Shown here: piece by piece, positions 49,817 through 62,592 of the stretch | Layout: each line of letters opens with the position of its first letter | Position numbering within the stretch: position 1 is the stretch's first letter | Assembly (NCBI GenBank): GCA_947650285.1 | Contig: CANTFL010000086.1 | Location: 1,240,001 to 1,304,000 of the forward strand | Direction of reading: 5' to 3' | Source of the DNA: Hyaloperonospora brassicae | Taxonomy: Eukaryota > Oomycota > Peronosporomycetes > Peronosporales > Peronosporaceae | DNA length: 64,000 nucleotides | The notes under the pieces: model-generated | Told to the model about the DNA's origin: nothing | Database searches by the model: none | Seen by the model: only the letters and a program-made list of their open reading frames with translations | Program-made: the position numbers and the translations under genes

Positions 49817-52800
49817 TAGCAACAGTGGAGAGATGATGGAGTCGGTGCAGCTTTTGTGTCTATGGACAGGAGACGGCACAAGAGGTAATGACGAAGGTGG
49901 GAATGCAGAAAATTAGATAGACGGTGCCGCTGCTTTGTCTGCACGACGAACGAACGACATCGAAGCGAAAGTCGCGTTGACGAATCGCCGCATGACCAGT
50001 GTCAGGTCTTCAGAACTGTGTGACTTTGTGGGGTGGTACTTTCCACCTGGGAATCCTCATACGAACGAGCAGACGGCTGGACTGGACAGCCTGCAGAAGT
50101 CGATCGTCCGACTTGACATGTGAAAAAATCGCCTCGCACGGCGGCGTAAAAGACCTCTGAAACTACATCGCTTTGAGAGGTGAATTTAATTTCTAGCAAA
50201 AACAACGGAATGGCCGGTAGCGTGGTACACTCTAAAGAGCCATTCGATAGCCAGTGCGAACTAAACCGCAGTTGACAAGCAGTCTGGGATAGAGAGGCCC
50301 GCGCTGGTCACGGTAGTAATGGGTTATTAGGATACCTTGGTGCGTCGGCTGACCTGATCAAGAGGTGCCTTGTTCTGCTGGCCAGAATGGTCTGAAAAAC
50401 GAAAATGACCCTGCGGAATAGCTCCGGTCTTCTCCTCTCTCGAGCCCAGCACGATAGCGTTATCTGCGATATGTGGGTGGTATGTGAAGAGCATGAATCG
50501 TGGATTTGTATTGAGGGAGTGCCATACAATCTGCGAGTCAATGATAGCAGACTGGAGTGCTGCACTCGATTACCAATGAGTAGGCCAAAGCGAGGTCTTT
50601 CCAATCGAGACTGTCGTCAGTTATGGCACTGTAGATTGCCGTATGAGCGTGTCGAATCGCGCCACGTGTTACGCATGTTTTGTTGTCACAAACTCACGTT
50701 GTGAGCGCCCGATCGTGAAAGAAGGGACAACTCGTGTGATCGCGGCCGTCTGTTCGCATGACAGGAAGGCCGCGATCGCGCGAAGTTCCGTCGTATAACA
50801 CGAGTTTGCCGACAACGCGACACAGGACCTGGCTATATGGCTTATGACTCTATATTGCATTCGTCGGCACCAGTCCAGCGTTGCAATGCATAGCACAGCA
50901 CAGTGGTAGCGTACCATTTGGAACAGACTTTGCATTGGCAGATAGGATGATTATGCCCAGGAAGGCACTTTCTGAGTGCGCGAGTCACGGAAGAAAAATG
51001 CCAGTAAATAAGGATCTTACAACAGCAGAAAGTGAATCATGTCCGGTAGACGTTACAATCTACTAATGGATTCCACCAAATCGTGCTCGAGATCGTAATA
51101 TGTAGGGTCCCCGTATAAGTCACCAAGTGTGCAAGGAAGGTTTGAACTGCGTGGAGGGCTTCTGATGTTACACTATGACAATCCGTACATCTTAAACCGC
51201 CAAAATTGCAGCGAACTTGGGGTGCTGGACATGTTCCAGCCTGTCGGGGTGCTGGCCCTCACTCATCGCACGGTCAAAAACATCCATCGCATTTGTCATC
51301 TCACGTCTTCGACATAAGTCAGCAGCGCGTCATCGAGGGTATTGGCAAGCCCGTCTCTAGATCGCTTGATCTAGCATCTGAAGCCGAAATGCTGCTCATT
51401 CTTGTTATAAATGAGCGCCGCAAACATCGTGGTGGCAAATGAGCTACTGGGTTCGAGTTGATAGCTGACTGCCGGTGGTTTTATGGTAACTCCTTTGACC
51501 GTCCAGAGGGACAAAACAAATATAATTATCTGAAGCCCAACTTATGCTTGACTTACGTGTTGGAGGTAGCAACCTTGGCCTGGTTAACAAGCGCTACTCG
51601 CCAGTCAGTATACTCCTACTTGTGTTCCTATGCACGCCGTCATACACGGTCTTCGCGCACAACCAAGCTAGTTCCAACTTTTTCATGTATCTAAGGCTCG
51701 AGCGATTCGGGGCGTGGCTCCGGCTTCGGAGCTCAACACCACTCCCAGCATGCCAAGCACCTGTATACGCATAAAGTAGCGGCACTACCTCAGTTATTGC
51801 AGCACGTCTAAAGGTTTTGCCCATTTGTTGTGACGTGTGCACTACTTGTCATGCACTCGTGACCTTTCTTGTTCAGTCTGCGTTTGGAAACAGCGCCATG
51901 TGATCGATGTGCTCGTTTTGTGCTTATCATATGTAGGCGTAAGCAGTTTTGCGCACGGTCCGTGAGATGTCAGTCTGAGCTCCCGCCTCAACTCGTACTT
52001 GCAAATAATAATCGTGCCGCAGCAATAGTTCCACCAGTTGGCAACTTGGTGAAAGCTCGTACACCAGTTTTATCTATGAATGCACCTCTTGCTGAACAAT
52101 TACGATAGTAGAACATGTGATGAAGATCCAGGGCCGGTAGCCAAGCGCATCAGGACTCATAAGACCACTCTGGAACCAACAGCGACAAAGGGTCTACAAC
52201 CATCGCTAGCGCTCACAAAGACGCCCCGCCGATAGTGTCGATAGAAGAAGCTGACAGCGTGCAATTGCTGGCGGTTGCAGGCATATGTGGACAATGTACG
52301 TAAGTCCCACGATACCGCTTCCTAGTATGTCAGCGCGATTTCTCTACTCATGTAGGATACGCTCGCCGTGACACAACCACCTGGTGCAGCTCGAGAAAAA
52401 ACGAGGTCACCGAAAAGAGGGAGTATCCCAAAGACCGTCGGCGAGACAAGCGGTTGAAGCTAAGCTTCTTCATCGACGGCTGACAGACCTTTGAGTAACA
52501 TTGCCTTATCCAGCCGTGTGCAGTGTTGACGGAACTTAGCATGCGTCACTGACACAAAAGTTTCAGTGGCGCACGCACGCTAAGCACCGTCACAATAGTT
52601 GAGGAGCAGCAAAGCTAGTGTATTTGTCATGATGATTGCTTGCTACATAGACTTTACAGTAACAAGAGCATGCTAAGCTGCCATGATTGTGCGAACTCGG
52701 AAGCAGTGCATTTTTCGACTGAGCTTTTGCAAAGGAGAAACGTCTTCGTTGATGAAAAGTTGCAGCTTGGTTGCTTGGCATGGTAGAAATTCCCGTCTGT

Positions 52801-53886
52801 CCTATGCGTTGGTACAACGGAAGCTAGGTTCACAAACGAGATGGTTTTCCTTGTATGACCAAAGCGACCGTGGGTAGATTGATGCCTTCGAGTCGACAAG
52901 ACTATATGCAAGCTGCTGTGTTCATTCGTGTACTTATCCGGACTCTATCAACAAGACGATGAAGTTGCGCACATGAAAGCAGATGCGAGAGACGAAGGTG
53001 TGTCATGTCAAATTTCACACGCCACTCCAAAAGCGTTGGTGCGTTCTGCTCTCTTGTTTACGGTCGATGACAAACAAAAGCGCGTTTGCAACGGTGCAAA
53101 AAGTGAGCTTGTAAATGTTAGGATCGTGTGCCTACGTCTGGAAGCGGTGCATCCAAGCCTCCTTGGTCGCCATGGCAGGCAGTTTTGCGTGACGTATACC
53201 ACGAGGTTTGTTGCGCAAACGTTGGGAGATGGATAAGTTTGCTGTGGCTCAACGCAAACAAAAACCTGGACGATGACAGAGTCTTAGTAGACGAGTTCTA
53301 TGCACTCCATCGACATGTAAATAGTTTGTCCATGCTTGTTGTTTGCTAGATGCTTGGCACGCGCATCATGAGGGCAGGAAGTTAGAGCTACGTCGTAAGA
53401 ACATGCCCGTAGTGGTATCGGGGCACCTCCAGTGAGTCTGACCACTGCACTAGGCATGTGCGCAAGTATTCGTGTGATTGCATCGCTACATCGCGGACGT
53501 CGGCTGACGTTACGCAAGGGGACTGTTTGATATGCTTTGTCCATTTTCGAGCACATGTCCGGCAATAGCGACCAAGCAATCGGTCGGCATCACTAGCTTC
53601 GCGACAATGACGAGGTACGATCAAGCCCACATGTGGAAGCATCCTATACTCGTGCAGTCAAACTAGCTTTGCTTTGCGTTGCGGAAGACTTAGCTCATAG
53701 TTGGAATGCCGACAACGTCTGGAAGCCTTGGCCAAATTCCAAGACATCACTTTAGCCACGTCGAAGTGAACATCCACATGCGCGTCTAGCGAGTTGCAAT
53801 GCCTTCGGCGAAGTTGTACATGGAGTTTATTCTTCAACAGAAAGTAGCAGAATATTCTCTTGTATGTAGTGGTCAAGTGTTAAGTG
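49817..53886. other. No confident gene
   Basis: Only short frames. One minus-strand frame (53642-53388, 84 codons, MLPHVGLIVPRHCREASDAD, Cys-containing) is protein-like and could be an exon or remnant, but no partner exons or family were recognised. Confidence 0.4.
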
Positions 53887-54633
53887 TCAAGTGTCACGGA
53901 CAAGGACTGGTCCAGCGCTCGAGGGAGGAAATATCCGCGTCACTGCTGGATCTTGTATGCAGATAGAAGCTTTCTCAAAACGCGCAAAGCACGCTGCAAA
54001 TCGAATACAATCATCGCACATGACCCGATCCACGACAATCACAAGCTGTCGCCAGAACGAGCACCTCGTTCGCGACGGCACCTCGTTCGCGACAAGCTTT
54101 TCTCGAACGTCCATGAGCTTTTGTTTTTCGGCGTGGCACCAGTAGAAGAAGAAGCTGCGACTGTTTAGAACCGCATCGCCACGCTTGTTCCTTTCCAAGA
54201 CGTACGTGTGGCCGATCTCTTCGACAACATTGGCGACAGCTAAACTCAGTCGCTTTTGCGGCAAGAATCCCACTTCAGTGCCAACAGCTCCAAACCCGCT
54301 GCGAGTCCGTCCTTCCAGCAGTTGCTCTAGGACAGCTGCTGCATCTGAACCGAACACGTCGTCCTTTACCACGTCCATGTCATCGTCGGTATCAGCTACA
54401 GGCGCTTTGTCAAGCTTTGCAAAGCTGACGGACGCCTTGGGCGATGCCGTAAAGTGTGCGGCATCAGGCTGCTGGCCCAAGAAGTCCAAGTACTGCTCGA
54501 CCTTTGCCACTTGCTCCGTGTGGCGCCAGTCAAAGAACGAAGCAACTTCGGTCTCCGACAGAAAGTCCTTGAAGCTAAAGTATCGAAGCGGCGGGGCGAC
54601 ACTCTCCACGGACGTCGATAGCGCCATGGACAT
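53887..54633 (-). CDS. Conserved-looking hypothetical protein, 248 aa
   Basis: Single-exon ORF from the ATG 54633 to a stop at 53887. Not recognised. An N-terminal segment FSFKDFLSETEVASFFDWRH is followed by a helical region and an acidic linker (ADTDDDMD, about 90-100). The C-terminal half has an aromatic stretch FFFYWCH and a Cys pair MCDDCIRFAACFARFE, possibly a metal site. No signal peptide or membrane segment. It is divergent with the LKR/SDH gene, only 115 bp between the two outer ATGs, a typical compact oomycete arrangement. The third codon is also ATG. Codon use and composition look like a host gene rather than a transposon. Confidence 0.75.
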   Translation of the reverse strand: MSMALSTSVESVAPPLRYFSFKDFLSETEVASFFDWRHTEQVAKVEQYLDFLGQQPDAAHFTASPKASVSFAKLDKAPVADTDDDMDVVKDDVFGSDAAAVLEQLLEGRTRSGFGAVGTEVGFLPQKRLSLAVANVVEEIGHTYVLERNKRGDAVLNSRSFFFYWCHAEKQKLMDVREKLVANEVPSRTRCSFWRQLVIVVDRVMCDDCIRFAACFARFEKASICIQDPAVTRIFPPSSAGPVLVRDT

Positions 54634-54748
54634 CGATAGCGCTCCAGTGACTCTTATTGCCCCCCCCCACTCCTAATTTAGCGTCTGCTTTGACCTAGTC
54701 GCGCACCTATTTGACTCGACCAATCAAACCGCGTCGTTCAGCGACTCG
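54634..54748. promoter_or_regulatory. Divergent intergenic promoter region
   Basis: 115 bp between opposing start codons. Contains a C10 run (54660-54669) and a CCAAT box at 54720-54724 reading toward LKR/SDH. If LKR/SDH starts at 54932 the region extends to about 300 bp. No clear oomycete initiator element could be assigned. Confidence 0.5.
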
Positions 54749-57700
54749 ATGATCTTCAAGCAGCGGGCGACCAACTTCAACCATAAGGCCGTCATCGCTT
54801 CTTTGATCGTCTGCACGTCGGATGTAGCCATCTCCCACACATTTGCCTTGCACCCCACAAACGTTGCAGTTGCCATTTGTCGTTTCGCCCCCAACTGCCG
54901 ACTACTACTACGCGACAGCGGCAGACACCACATGCCGAGCAAGTGCGTCGGGATCGTCCGCGAGGCGTACAGCAGATGGGAGCGCCGGGTCCCCCTCACG
55001 CCCGCGCACGTCAGCGAGTTAGTGCAGCAGGGCGTGCACGTGCTCGTGCAGCCGTCGACGGCGCGCGTGTTCGCGGACGAGCAGTACGCGCGCGCGGGCG
55101 CGACGTTGACGGACGACCTCACAGCGGCCAACGTGATCGTCGGCGTCAAGCAGGTGCTCGAGCCCGCGCTCTTGGCCGACAAGACGTACCTTTTCTTTAG
55201 TCACACGATCAAGGCCCAGCCCGAGAACATGGCGTTACTGGACGCCGTGTTGCACAAGCGCATTACGCTCGTTGACTACGAGTGCATCACTGAGCAGCCG
55301 AGTGGCAAGCGCTTGATTGCGTTCGGAGCTAATGCAGGTCGCGCGGGCATGATGGCCGGCTTTCGAGGCCTTGGCGAGCGTCTCATTAATATGGGCATCT
55401 CCTCGCCGTTTGTCAATGTCGCGTCGGCGTACATGTACGCAGATTTGGCGCAGGCCAAAGATGCGGTAGCAGCGGCAGGCAGGAGCATTCAGACGGACGG
55501 TCTGCCACGGGCACTGGCGCCCATGACGTTTGTGTTTACAGGCAATGGAAACGTGTCGAGAGGAGCACAAGAGATCTTTCAGCTCATGCCTCATGAAATG
55601 GTGCACCCGTCTGAGCTATCGAGTTTGCCCATGAATAATCGCGTTTTATACGGCACCGTAATCGACGATCCGTCGTTTCTGGTAAAGTCGAGATTGGAGC
55701 TTCCGGGAACGCCTTTGCGCGCACATTATTACCAGAACCCGCACCAGTACGAGGCAGTATTTCACGAAAAGGTGCTACCGTACACTTCGATGCTGGTGAA
55801 CTGCATGTACTGGGACGACCGGTTTCCGCGCTTGATCACGCGGGAACAGATGCGGAAACTAAGAAGCTCTGGAAATCAAAAGCTGCTTGGTATTGCTGAT
55901 ATCTCGTGCGATATTGGCGGCAGCGTCGAGTTCTTGGATCGTGCCACAGAGATTGAGCGCCCTTTTGCTCTGTACGACGTCGAAGAAGGAAAAATGCGCG
56001 ACGATGGAGATTGCCGCGGGCTTGAAGGCGACAATGGCATTATGATGATGGGAGTTGACATCTTACCAAGCGAGCTTGCGCGCGAGTCGAGTCAGCAATT
56101 TGGTGATTTATTGGTGAAATACGTCAGCACGCTTTCGAGCATCTCCACATCTGATGTTCCGCTGCATGAACGAAAGGAGTTGCCGACTGAGTTGCGTGGT
56201 GCTTGTATTGCGAGCAAAGGTAAGCTGACATCCAAGTACGAGTACATACACCGTATGCGTGCTGAGCGTGAGCGCAGCAAGCAGTTCAAGTTCTTGGACG
56301 CCCGACAAGCGGTTGCCGGTAGTACATGCATTTTGCTGGAAGGCCACCTTTTCGACACTGGGCTCATCAACCAGGTGCTCAATCTCATTGAGGGCCATGA
56401 TGGTGGGTTCCACCTTGTGAACTGTGATGTACGTCCAAAGATTGAGGCTGGTGGCAACGGCGACGGCGTCGTTTCGAACGCGATCGTTCAAATTAGCATG
56501 GCAGACCGCGATGCTCTCGAAGGCGTTATCAAGAAGATCCGCTCCCTTGCTGAGCTCACAACAGGAGCCAAGGCTACCGTCACTGAACTGCCTGACTTGT
56601 GTGGAACGAACTTTTCGAAAACGCGCGGTGCGGTTGTAAGAAAGGATTCGGCAGCAAACACGACAAGTGACGTTTCGGTCTCAAGTCCGAAAAAGCGATC
56701 GGTCGTGTGCTTCGGGGCTGGATTGGTAGCTTCGCCGCTCGTCGAGTACTTATCGCGCGATGAAGGAAACGAGGTGCATGTGGTGTCGGGCGTCGAAAGC
56801 GAAGTGAAGGAAATGGTGCGCAAAATCACCCGGCAAAACGTTAAGCCTCATGTCGTTAATGTGGCAGAAGATGCTGCCGGTGTCGACAAACTCTGTGCCG
56901 GAGCTGATTGCGTCGTTTCATTGTTGCCAGCGACTATGCACACGAACATCGCCCAGCACTGTATTCATCATGCAACACCTCTCGTGACTGCTAGTTATAT
57001 ATCGCCCGAAATGAAGGAATTGGACACAAAGGCGAAGAAGGCCGGTATTCCGATTCTTTGCGAAATTGGTCTCGACCCCGGTTTGGACCACATGAGCGCC
57101 ATGAAGGTCATCGACGAAGTGAAGGCGCGCTCGGGCAAGATCGTGTCTTTCTCGTCCGTGTGTGGCGGACTGCCAGCACCGGAAGCAGCGGATAACGCCA
57201 TTGGTTACAAGTTCAGCTGGAGCCCTCGCGGCGTATTAACAGCGGCTTTGAATGCAGCTCGATACTACAAAGACGGAAAAGTCATTGCGGTGGCCGGTGA
57301 AGAGTTGCTCAATTGTAGCGAGCGCGTATCGTTCTTGCCAGCGTTCAATCTTGAGCAAATACCGAACCGCAACTCACTTCCGTACGGTAAAATCTACGGC
57401 ATCCCGGACGCGCACTCGTTGTATCGTGGTACCTTACGCTACGGCGGTTGCTGCGAAATTCTGTACCAGCTACGAAAGCTGGGACTGTTTGACGTGGACT
57501 CTTCAAAATTCATCCCAGACACTTGGTCAGAACTTCTGACACAGCTAGGCGGAGCTCAAGGACTCCGTAGAGACGCCCACGAGTTTCTACAGTGGCTTGG
57601 TGCCTGTGATCACGCGACACCTGTGGTGAAAGCGCCTTCAATTCTTGATGCCTTCTGTGCGCTACTGCAGAACAAGTTGTCGTATCTACCCGGAGAACGT

Positions 57701-57982
57701 GATATGGCCATCATGCACCATGAGTTCGGCATCGAGTACGACGACGGCAAAATGGAAAAGCGCACATCGACGTTCGTGGGCTACGGATCTGAGAAGGGCG
57801 ACACGGTTATGGCTAAAACCGTTGGCCTGAGTGCGGCTATCGGTGTACAGCTCATCTTGCAAGACGCAGTTCGGGGCCGTGGTGTACTCACACCGACGAC
57901 CCCTGATATCTATGTCCCAGCGCTCGCGCGACTCGAAGTCGAAGGCGTGCGATTCGTTGAGAAGTCATTTTCGCAGCACTAA
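54749..57982 (+). CDS. AASS: Bifunctional lysine-ketoglutarate reductase / saccharopine dehydrogenase (alpha-aminoadipic semialdehyde synthase)
   Basis: First two steps of the saccharopine pathway of lysine breakdown: lysine plus 2-oxoglutarate to saccharopine, then to aminoadipic semialdehyde plus glutamate. 1077 aa in one open frame. Residues 62-460 form the LKR domain (VGIVREAYSRWERRVPLTP, FGANAGRAGMMAGFRGLGER, FVFTGNGNVSRGAQEIF). Residues about 520-620 are the linker found in fused enzymes. Residues 649-1077 form the SDH domain, with a Rossmann-type SVVCFGAGLVASPLVEYL, CEIGLDPGLDHMSAMK and SVCGGLPAPEAADNAIGYKF. The fused architecture is as in animals and plants. A second ATG at 54932 (residue 62) begins exactly at the conserved domain in a good start context; residues 1-61 are basic with few acids and could be a mitochondrial presequence or untranslated. 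Confidence 0.95.
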   Translation: MIFKQRATNFNHKAVIASLIVCTSDVAISHTFALHPTNVAVAICRFAPNCRLLLRDSGRHHMPSKCVGIVREAYSRWERRVPLTPAHVSELVQQGVHVLVQPSTARVFADEQYARAGATLTDDLTAANVIVGVKQVLEPALLADKTYLFFSHTIKAQPENMALLDAVLHKRITLVDYECITEQPSGKRLIAFGANAGRAGMMAGFRGLGERLINMGISSPFVNVASAYMYADLAQAKDAVAAAGRSIQTDGLPRALAPMTFVFTGNGNVSRGAQEIFQLMPHEMVHPSELSSLPMNNRVLYGTVIDDPSFLVKSRLELPGTPLRAHYYQNPHQYEAVFHEKVLPYTSMLVNCMYWDDRFPRLITREQMRKLRSSGNQKLLGIADISCDIGGSVEFLDRATEIERPFALYDVEEGKMRDDGDCRGLEGDNGIMMMGVDILPSELARESSQQFGDLLVKYVSTLSSISTSDVPLHERKELPTELRGACIASKGKLTSKYEYIHRMRAERERSKQFKFLDARQAVAGSTCILLEGHLFDTGLINQVLNLIEGHDGGFHLVNCDVRPKIEAGGNGDGVVSNAIVQISMADRDALEGVIKKIRSLAELTTGAKATVTELPDLCGTNFSKTRGAVVRKDSAANTTSDVSVSSPKKRSVVCFGAGLVASPLVEYLSRDEGNEVHVVSGVESEVKEMVRKITRQNVKPHVVNVAEDAAGVDKLCAGADCVVSLLPATMHTNIAQHCIHHATPLVTASYISPEMKELDTKAKKAGIPILCEIGLDPGLDHMSAMKVIDEVKARSGKIVSFSSVCGGLPAPEAADNAIGYKFSWSPRGVLTAALNAARYYKDGKVIAVAGEELLNCSERVSFLPAFNLEQIPNRNSLPYGKIYGIPDAHSLYRGTLRYGGCCEILYQLRKLGLFDVDSSKFIPDTWSELLTQLGGAQGLRRDAHEFLQWLGACDHATPVVKAPSILDAFCALLQNKLSYLPGERDMAIMHHEFGIEYDDGKMEKRTSTFVGYGSEKGDTVMAKTVGLSAAIGVQLILQDAVRGRGVLTPTTPDIYVPALARLEVEGVRFVEKSFSQH

Positions 57983-60900
57983 CTTGGTCGGACAGTTTGG
58001 GCTCGTGATAGTTCAGACGATTCGACCTCTATGGTCTAGCTGATATCGATTCAATGTAGCGCGCCGCTCTGTGGTATACGCTGCTGAGTATTCGATGTTG
58101 CCACGTGTTCGTGAAAGGGGATGTTCATGAAAGGCGTTCGATTCGCAATGGTGGTCAAGAGCGTGAACATCGTGAGCTGTCTTGATGTGTACAGACCACC
58201 GGCCTCGACTGACGCACAGGTTTTGGCTGCAGTATCCGGCGAAGATGACCGCGCCGACGGGGCCTAGCATCCGCGCTTGGAGCCTTTAGCACCCAGATGC
58301 CATTTCTTATCAAGAATCAATTTGTGTCGGAACGACAATGCAATTCCATCGGTCGTTTGATTGTATGACCCGGTTGTATCTGGAAGTACTATTGCCGTCA
58401 ACGCAAGCTTTGGTCCTTTTCGTGTCGCTTTGATATCCGCGTGGCATTGGCGACATGCATTTCGATGGGTAAGAAGAACATAGTAGAAAAAGCTTACGAG
58501 TAGCACTAATGAATGGCTACTCATCGTTACGTCATTGATAGCAGCCTCCACGCTTTCGTCCTCTTACATCAATAAGTCATATGCACCATGGGCAAAGCAG
58601 CAGTCGATGAACGTGCTACCTAGCAACTGGAACGAGCACAAGATAAAGTGCGGGTCTTGCGTTTTGCTGCCGTGCTTTTTTGTTCTTTCGTAAGGAAGAT
58701 GTTTGACTCGCTGGAGCTCTTCGTACCACGTAAACCATCTGACCAACGCGGTCAGGCTTTGATGCTGTTTTCTTCTGTCTGACTATCACACCTTACGGTA
58801 CACTTGTTCAGATTCTTCGTCGTTTGCTACTGATCTCGAAAGTGCGGATGTGTCAACACTTTGCACCGACTCTGGGGTCTTTGTTAACACAATATAGACC
58901 ACTCCATCGCTAATCAGTTAATCGTTACCAAACTTCGGCATTCGGGTCTCAAGTGTTCGGATATGGAGTTCATCCGACCATTTTCAACCCGGCTCAATCA
59001 GGGTCTCTGACACAAACACTCGAAACTTTCCCGCACCATTTAGCGAGCTTGGGTGGACTATTTGACATGCCGCTGGACTATATAGAATAGTGCATGATCA
59101 AAACAGTACGTGTGCCTTCTCCACAAATCCCCGTCTTTTGCTATTGATGCCCACAGATAGATGGCACGCAAACCACTTTGAACCACCATACCATTTGCGC
59201 TTGTCTCCAATTTGACATCAAAGGCAAATCTGATTTCTACGGACTTTGTATGTACGAACGGGGGCGCATAGGGTCATTCAAATTTGTCCGTGACTTCTCA
59301 CCATTCCGCACTACTGCTTTCGCTTACCTTATCGACTACACGCATCACGGTTCCAATTGTCTCAGTTTTTTTGACAACTTCGTGGGTGCCTTGATTCTAT
59401 CTCTCTTAGGAATGCTTCAACGCGTTGTATGGTACGCCATCGATGACCACATCCTTTTCATTTGGACCGATGCAGGTGTCAGCCAAATCGTCCATGCAAG
59501 CGCATGCCATCCAGTTCATCACCAACAGACAGCTCCGATCGTTTTCCAGCGACACGGGTTTCGCCAAGGTGTCTGCAAAACAATGTGCAGAGCCGAGACT
59601 GTTACAAAACGCAGATGAAGTCTTGGAAGGAAAATCGACTCGACGCACCGTTGTCATTTCTTCGTCAGAAGATGGCTCTCGTCTTCCCCCCCCAGCGATC
59701 CTGCGAGCGACTTGCACGTGACGAAAGTCACCGTGTTGTGTTAATTGAGTCGTATAAACGATGCACGTCTTTTCATCGTGAATAGCTGGCTGAACTACCA
59801 TGACCGGCACGTCCACCCGCGCTGTGTTACAGCGGTATCTAGGTCGCAGTTGTGACTACTTTGCTCTCATGGATTGCAGCATAGTCAATGGCAATCGTAC
59901 TCGCATTCGACGAATTACCACATCAGGGGCGGAATCTTCTGTTGTCACTACTGATATGAGCTCAGCTGCCTGTCGAGTCGTCTGATACGTCAACCTCTAT
60001 GTTGCTGGTTCAAAGATCTCCTCACTTCATTGTGCAGTGTCAAGTATCGCTTTCGGTGACTATGCGTCTTGTTGGTGCTAAGCTGCTTTTGAATTGATAT
60101 ACCTGCGTATTTCGAGCAACGGTGATAGCATGTCTGTATTCAATGAGCTACTGATGAGAACGTCCTCCACGTTTATACACAATCTTATCGTTTGCACCAG
60201 TACCAAATTGAAGGATGAATGCGCCAATTGCAAATGACAGTCATTCATTCAAATCAAGGTTTGCTGGTCTTGTGTCTTATGCCTTTCTATGGAAGCTTTT
60301 CGTCTTTATGACCGACAAGCCGTCACTGCCATCACGTCATCGAGTGGTATGTAGAAAGCGACTACTTGTCAGACTTCGCAGACGTCTCTTCCATCCTTCT
60401 ACACCAGCGTTACATGCAGCAACAGTAAGAACACGTTACGCTTATATAGTTAAAAGCAAAAAAAGCGTCGACCCGCAGCTTGTAACTCGCTCGACAAGCA
60501 ATCCTGTTTATCCTGTGTAGCTTGAGTGCGACCAGGTTGGATTACACGGCTATGACTGTTATCGGTCGCACCAGATCATATGCGTTGCAGCTGCAACCTG
60601 CTCCAGTGTTTGTGCTTTCTTCGATTATGACTTACACAGCTGCTGCAGCACGTCGGTATCTTGCTCTACGTTCAGGAACGCACTAGATAAGTAAAACATG
60701 TGCTCGTTGCTCTCTGCGCACAGCCGAGATTTTTGTCGAGCCGCCTCGGTCAGGTGTGCCATTTGGTTGTACCTAACGCCTTCTTATACCCGTCGGCCCC
60801 TTTTCATTGACCGTCATTCATGCCAATTGCACCCCTGTCTCCTTGGATAGCGACCTAGGTCGTAGTCTTTGCGGACGCATGCAACCAAGTTACTGTGTCT

Positions 60901-62592
60901 CCATAAACTGTGGCGAGTGACCCACATCATCCCTGCACGTTTCTTACGCAGCTTCATAGATCCCTTTGTCAAGCTGAGCTCCTCATGTCATCGTGTCTGC
61001 TCCTTTTCGTACACGTTGCTTCATCTGCTAGGCTACCCGCTAGGCTTTCGTGTTCTTGCAAACGGTGAGTCGATGTCACTGCCGTTATCTTGGCCAGCGT
61101 TCTCCGTGCTTTCCAGTGGAAAAGTTTAGACGCACCGTCTGAAACCAAGGGTGATACGCACACGACTACAGGCCCCACGCTGCCACAACCGGCGATCCCC
61201 TTGACCCTCTTGGTGGTGAACAATGAGTCACACCTATCGTGTTCACATACAGTCTGCTGGGGTCGTGCCCGCTTCAGATTGAAATACGCGCCAAACGTTT
61301 GCCGTAGCCATTGACGTGAACTCACTGAGCTGGGTGACTAATGTGTGTTTATGCTTAGTACTGTATCCGTGTTGATTAGACTTGCGATTGTAGCAGTACG
61401 ATGCAATTCGTACCATCATTGGAGCCATCCGATCAAGTGCCGCGCTCTCCATCGCCAGGCAGAATGAAAAACAAGGCCCCAGATGCGCTCCCAGCTTTTC
61501 GTACTCTTCACACAACTTCGGCTGAAGCATTTGGGACAATTCATGCTAGAAGTCCTTACCCGTAGAAAACAAGCATAATTTCGATTCACGTCGTTCGCAT
61601 GGACAAGCAAAAGGTGTCACATGCCCACCACAGCTCTCGCAACTCCACTGTCTGCAAACACCAGGCGGCTCGACACGACGTGAGCTACTCTTCAATGAAC
61701 GATGTCTTATCTATGTATCTGACTCGAAGAGGTCAGATTGGCGGTCACAGCCAGTTCGTCACAGGGATCAGCTCCATGCCAAACGCGAGCGCTGCTCCGT
61801 TTTGTATCGTACGTGAGCAGTAGAAAGTCCTCCACGAGTGCTGTCTTCGATCACCGTATCGTGCAAAAGGCGTGATTCTCTCTGGGAACGTATCAGTGCT
61901 GCGCGCATAGCTTTCCTCTCTCTCACCCATCACTGAAGTATCACACAGAAAAGTAAAGTCGGCGGAATGTAAAGGTGCAGACTGTCTTTAACTGGACCCC
62001 GGCCGAAGTCAACTTGCTTGCTGCCGCACCTTCTCGCCGAGCATCGATTGCGGTCCGCTCAAAGAGGAGGTACGTCATGTGTGAGAACTCTGACTCTGTG
62101 CACTACGCCTATTCAGACGACGTCTTACTTCTTAGCTCCATGCAAATTCGGCCGTATTTCCAGACCAAAGCATTTTCTGCCCGTTCCAAATACTGCGGAC
62201 GGCTCCGCTGCTCGCTTAGCTGCTGGAGGTGCTGGTGAGGCTACAATTGCCAACGGTGGTGCTACAATTGCCAATCGTGATGCTACTACAGTTGATGGTG
62301 ATGCTGCTGATGATGTGGCGCCGAGGTGCGAGACCTTTGCTCCTCCAATGTGTCGAACATGTACTTATTTTTATACGTCACCCTCGATTGCGTTGAGCCG
62401 ATCCTTGCCGTGCGTGTGTGCATGGCGTACAGACAGGCACACCGAATGACAGACAGATACACGAAAAGTAGCTGCCGAAACGTTCGGCTTTCACCTTGCG
62501 CACACTCACGAAGTGAGAGCTATCTGTGCTCGCAACAAATGTCATACTGCCTTAGCCAGAAGCATTTATACACTTTTGTTCGCGTTTACCTC
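57983..62592. other. Long intergenic stretch without a recognisable gene
   Basis: 4.6 kb with only short overlapping frames on both strands, none with a domain. A short imperfect minisatellite lies at 62238-62300 inside a Thr/Ala/Asp-rich frame (62018-62449) that I do not regard as a supported gene. No terminal repeats or RNA genes recognised. Confidence 0.45.
62238..62300. repeat. Imperfect 18-21-bp minisatellite
   Basis: Tandem GCTACAATTGCCAA units followed by degenerate GATGCTACT/GATGCTGCT units. Confidence 0.6.

Noticed and set aside
59178..59816. Overlapping ORFs on both strands in the 4.6-kb intergenic region
   Set aside because: No domain and no exon structure that joins them; they look like chance or a very decayed repeat.
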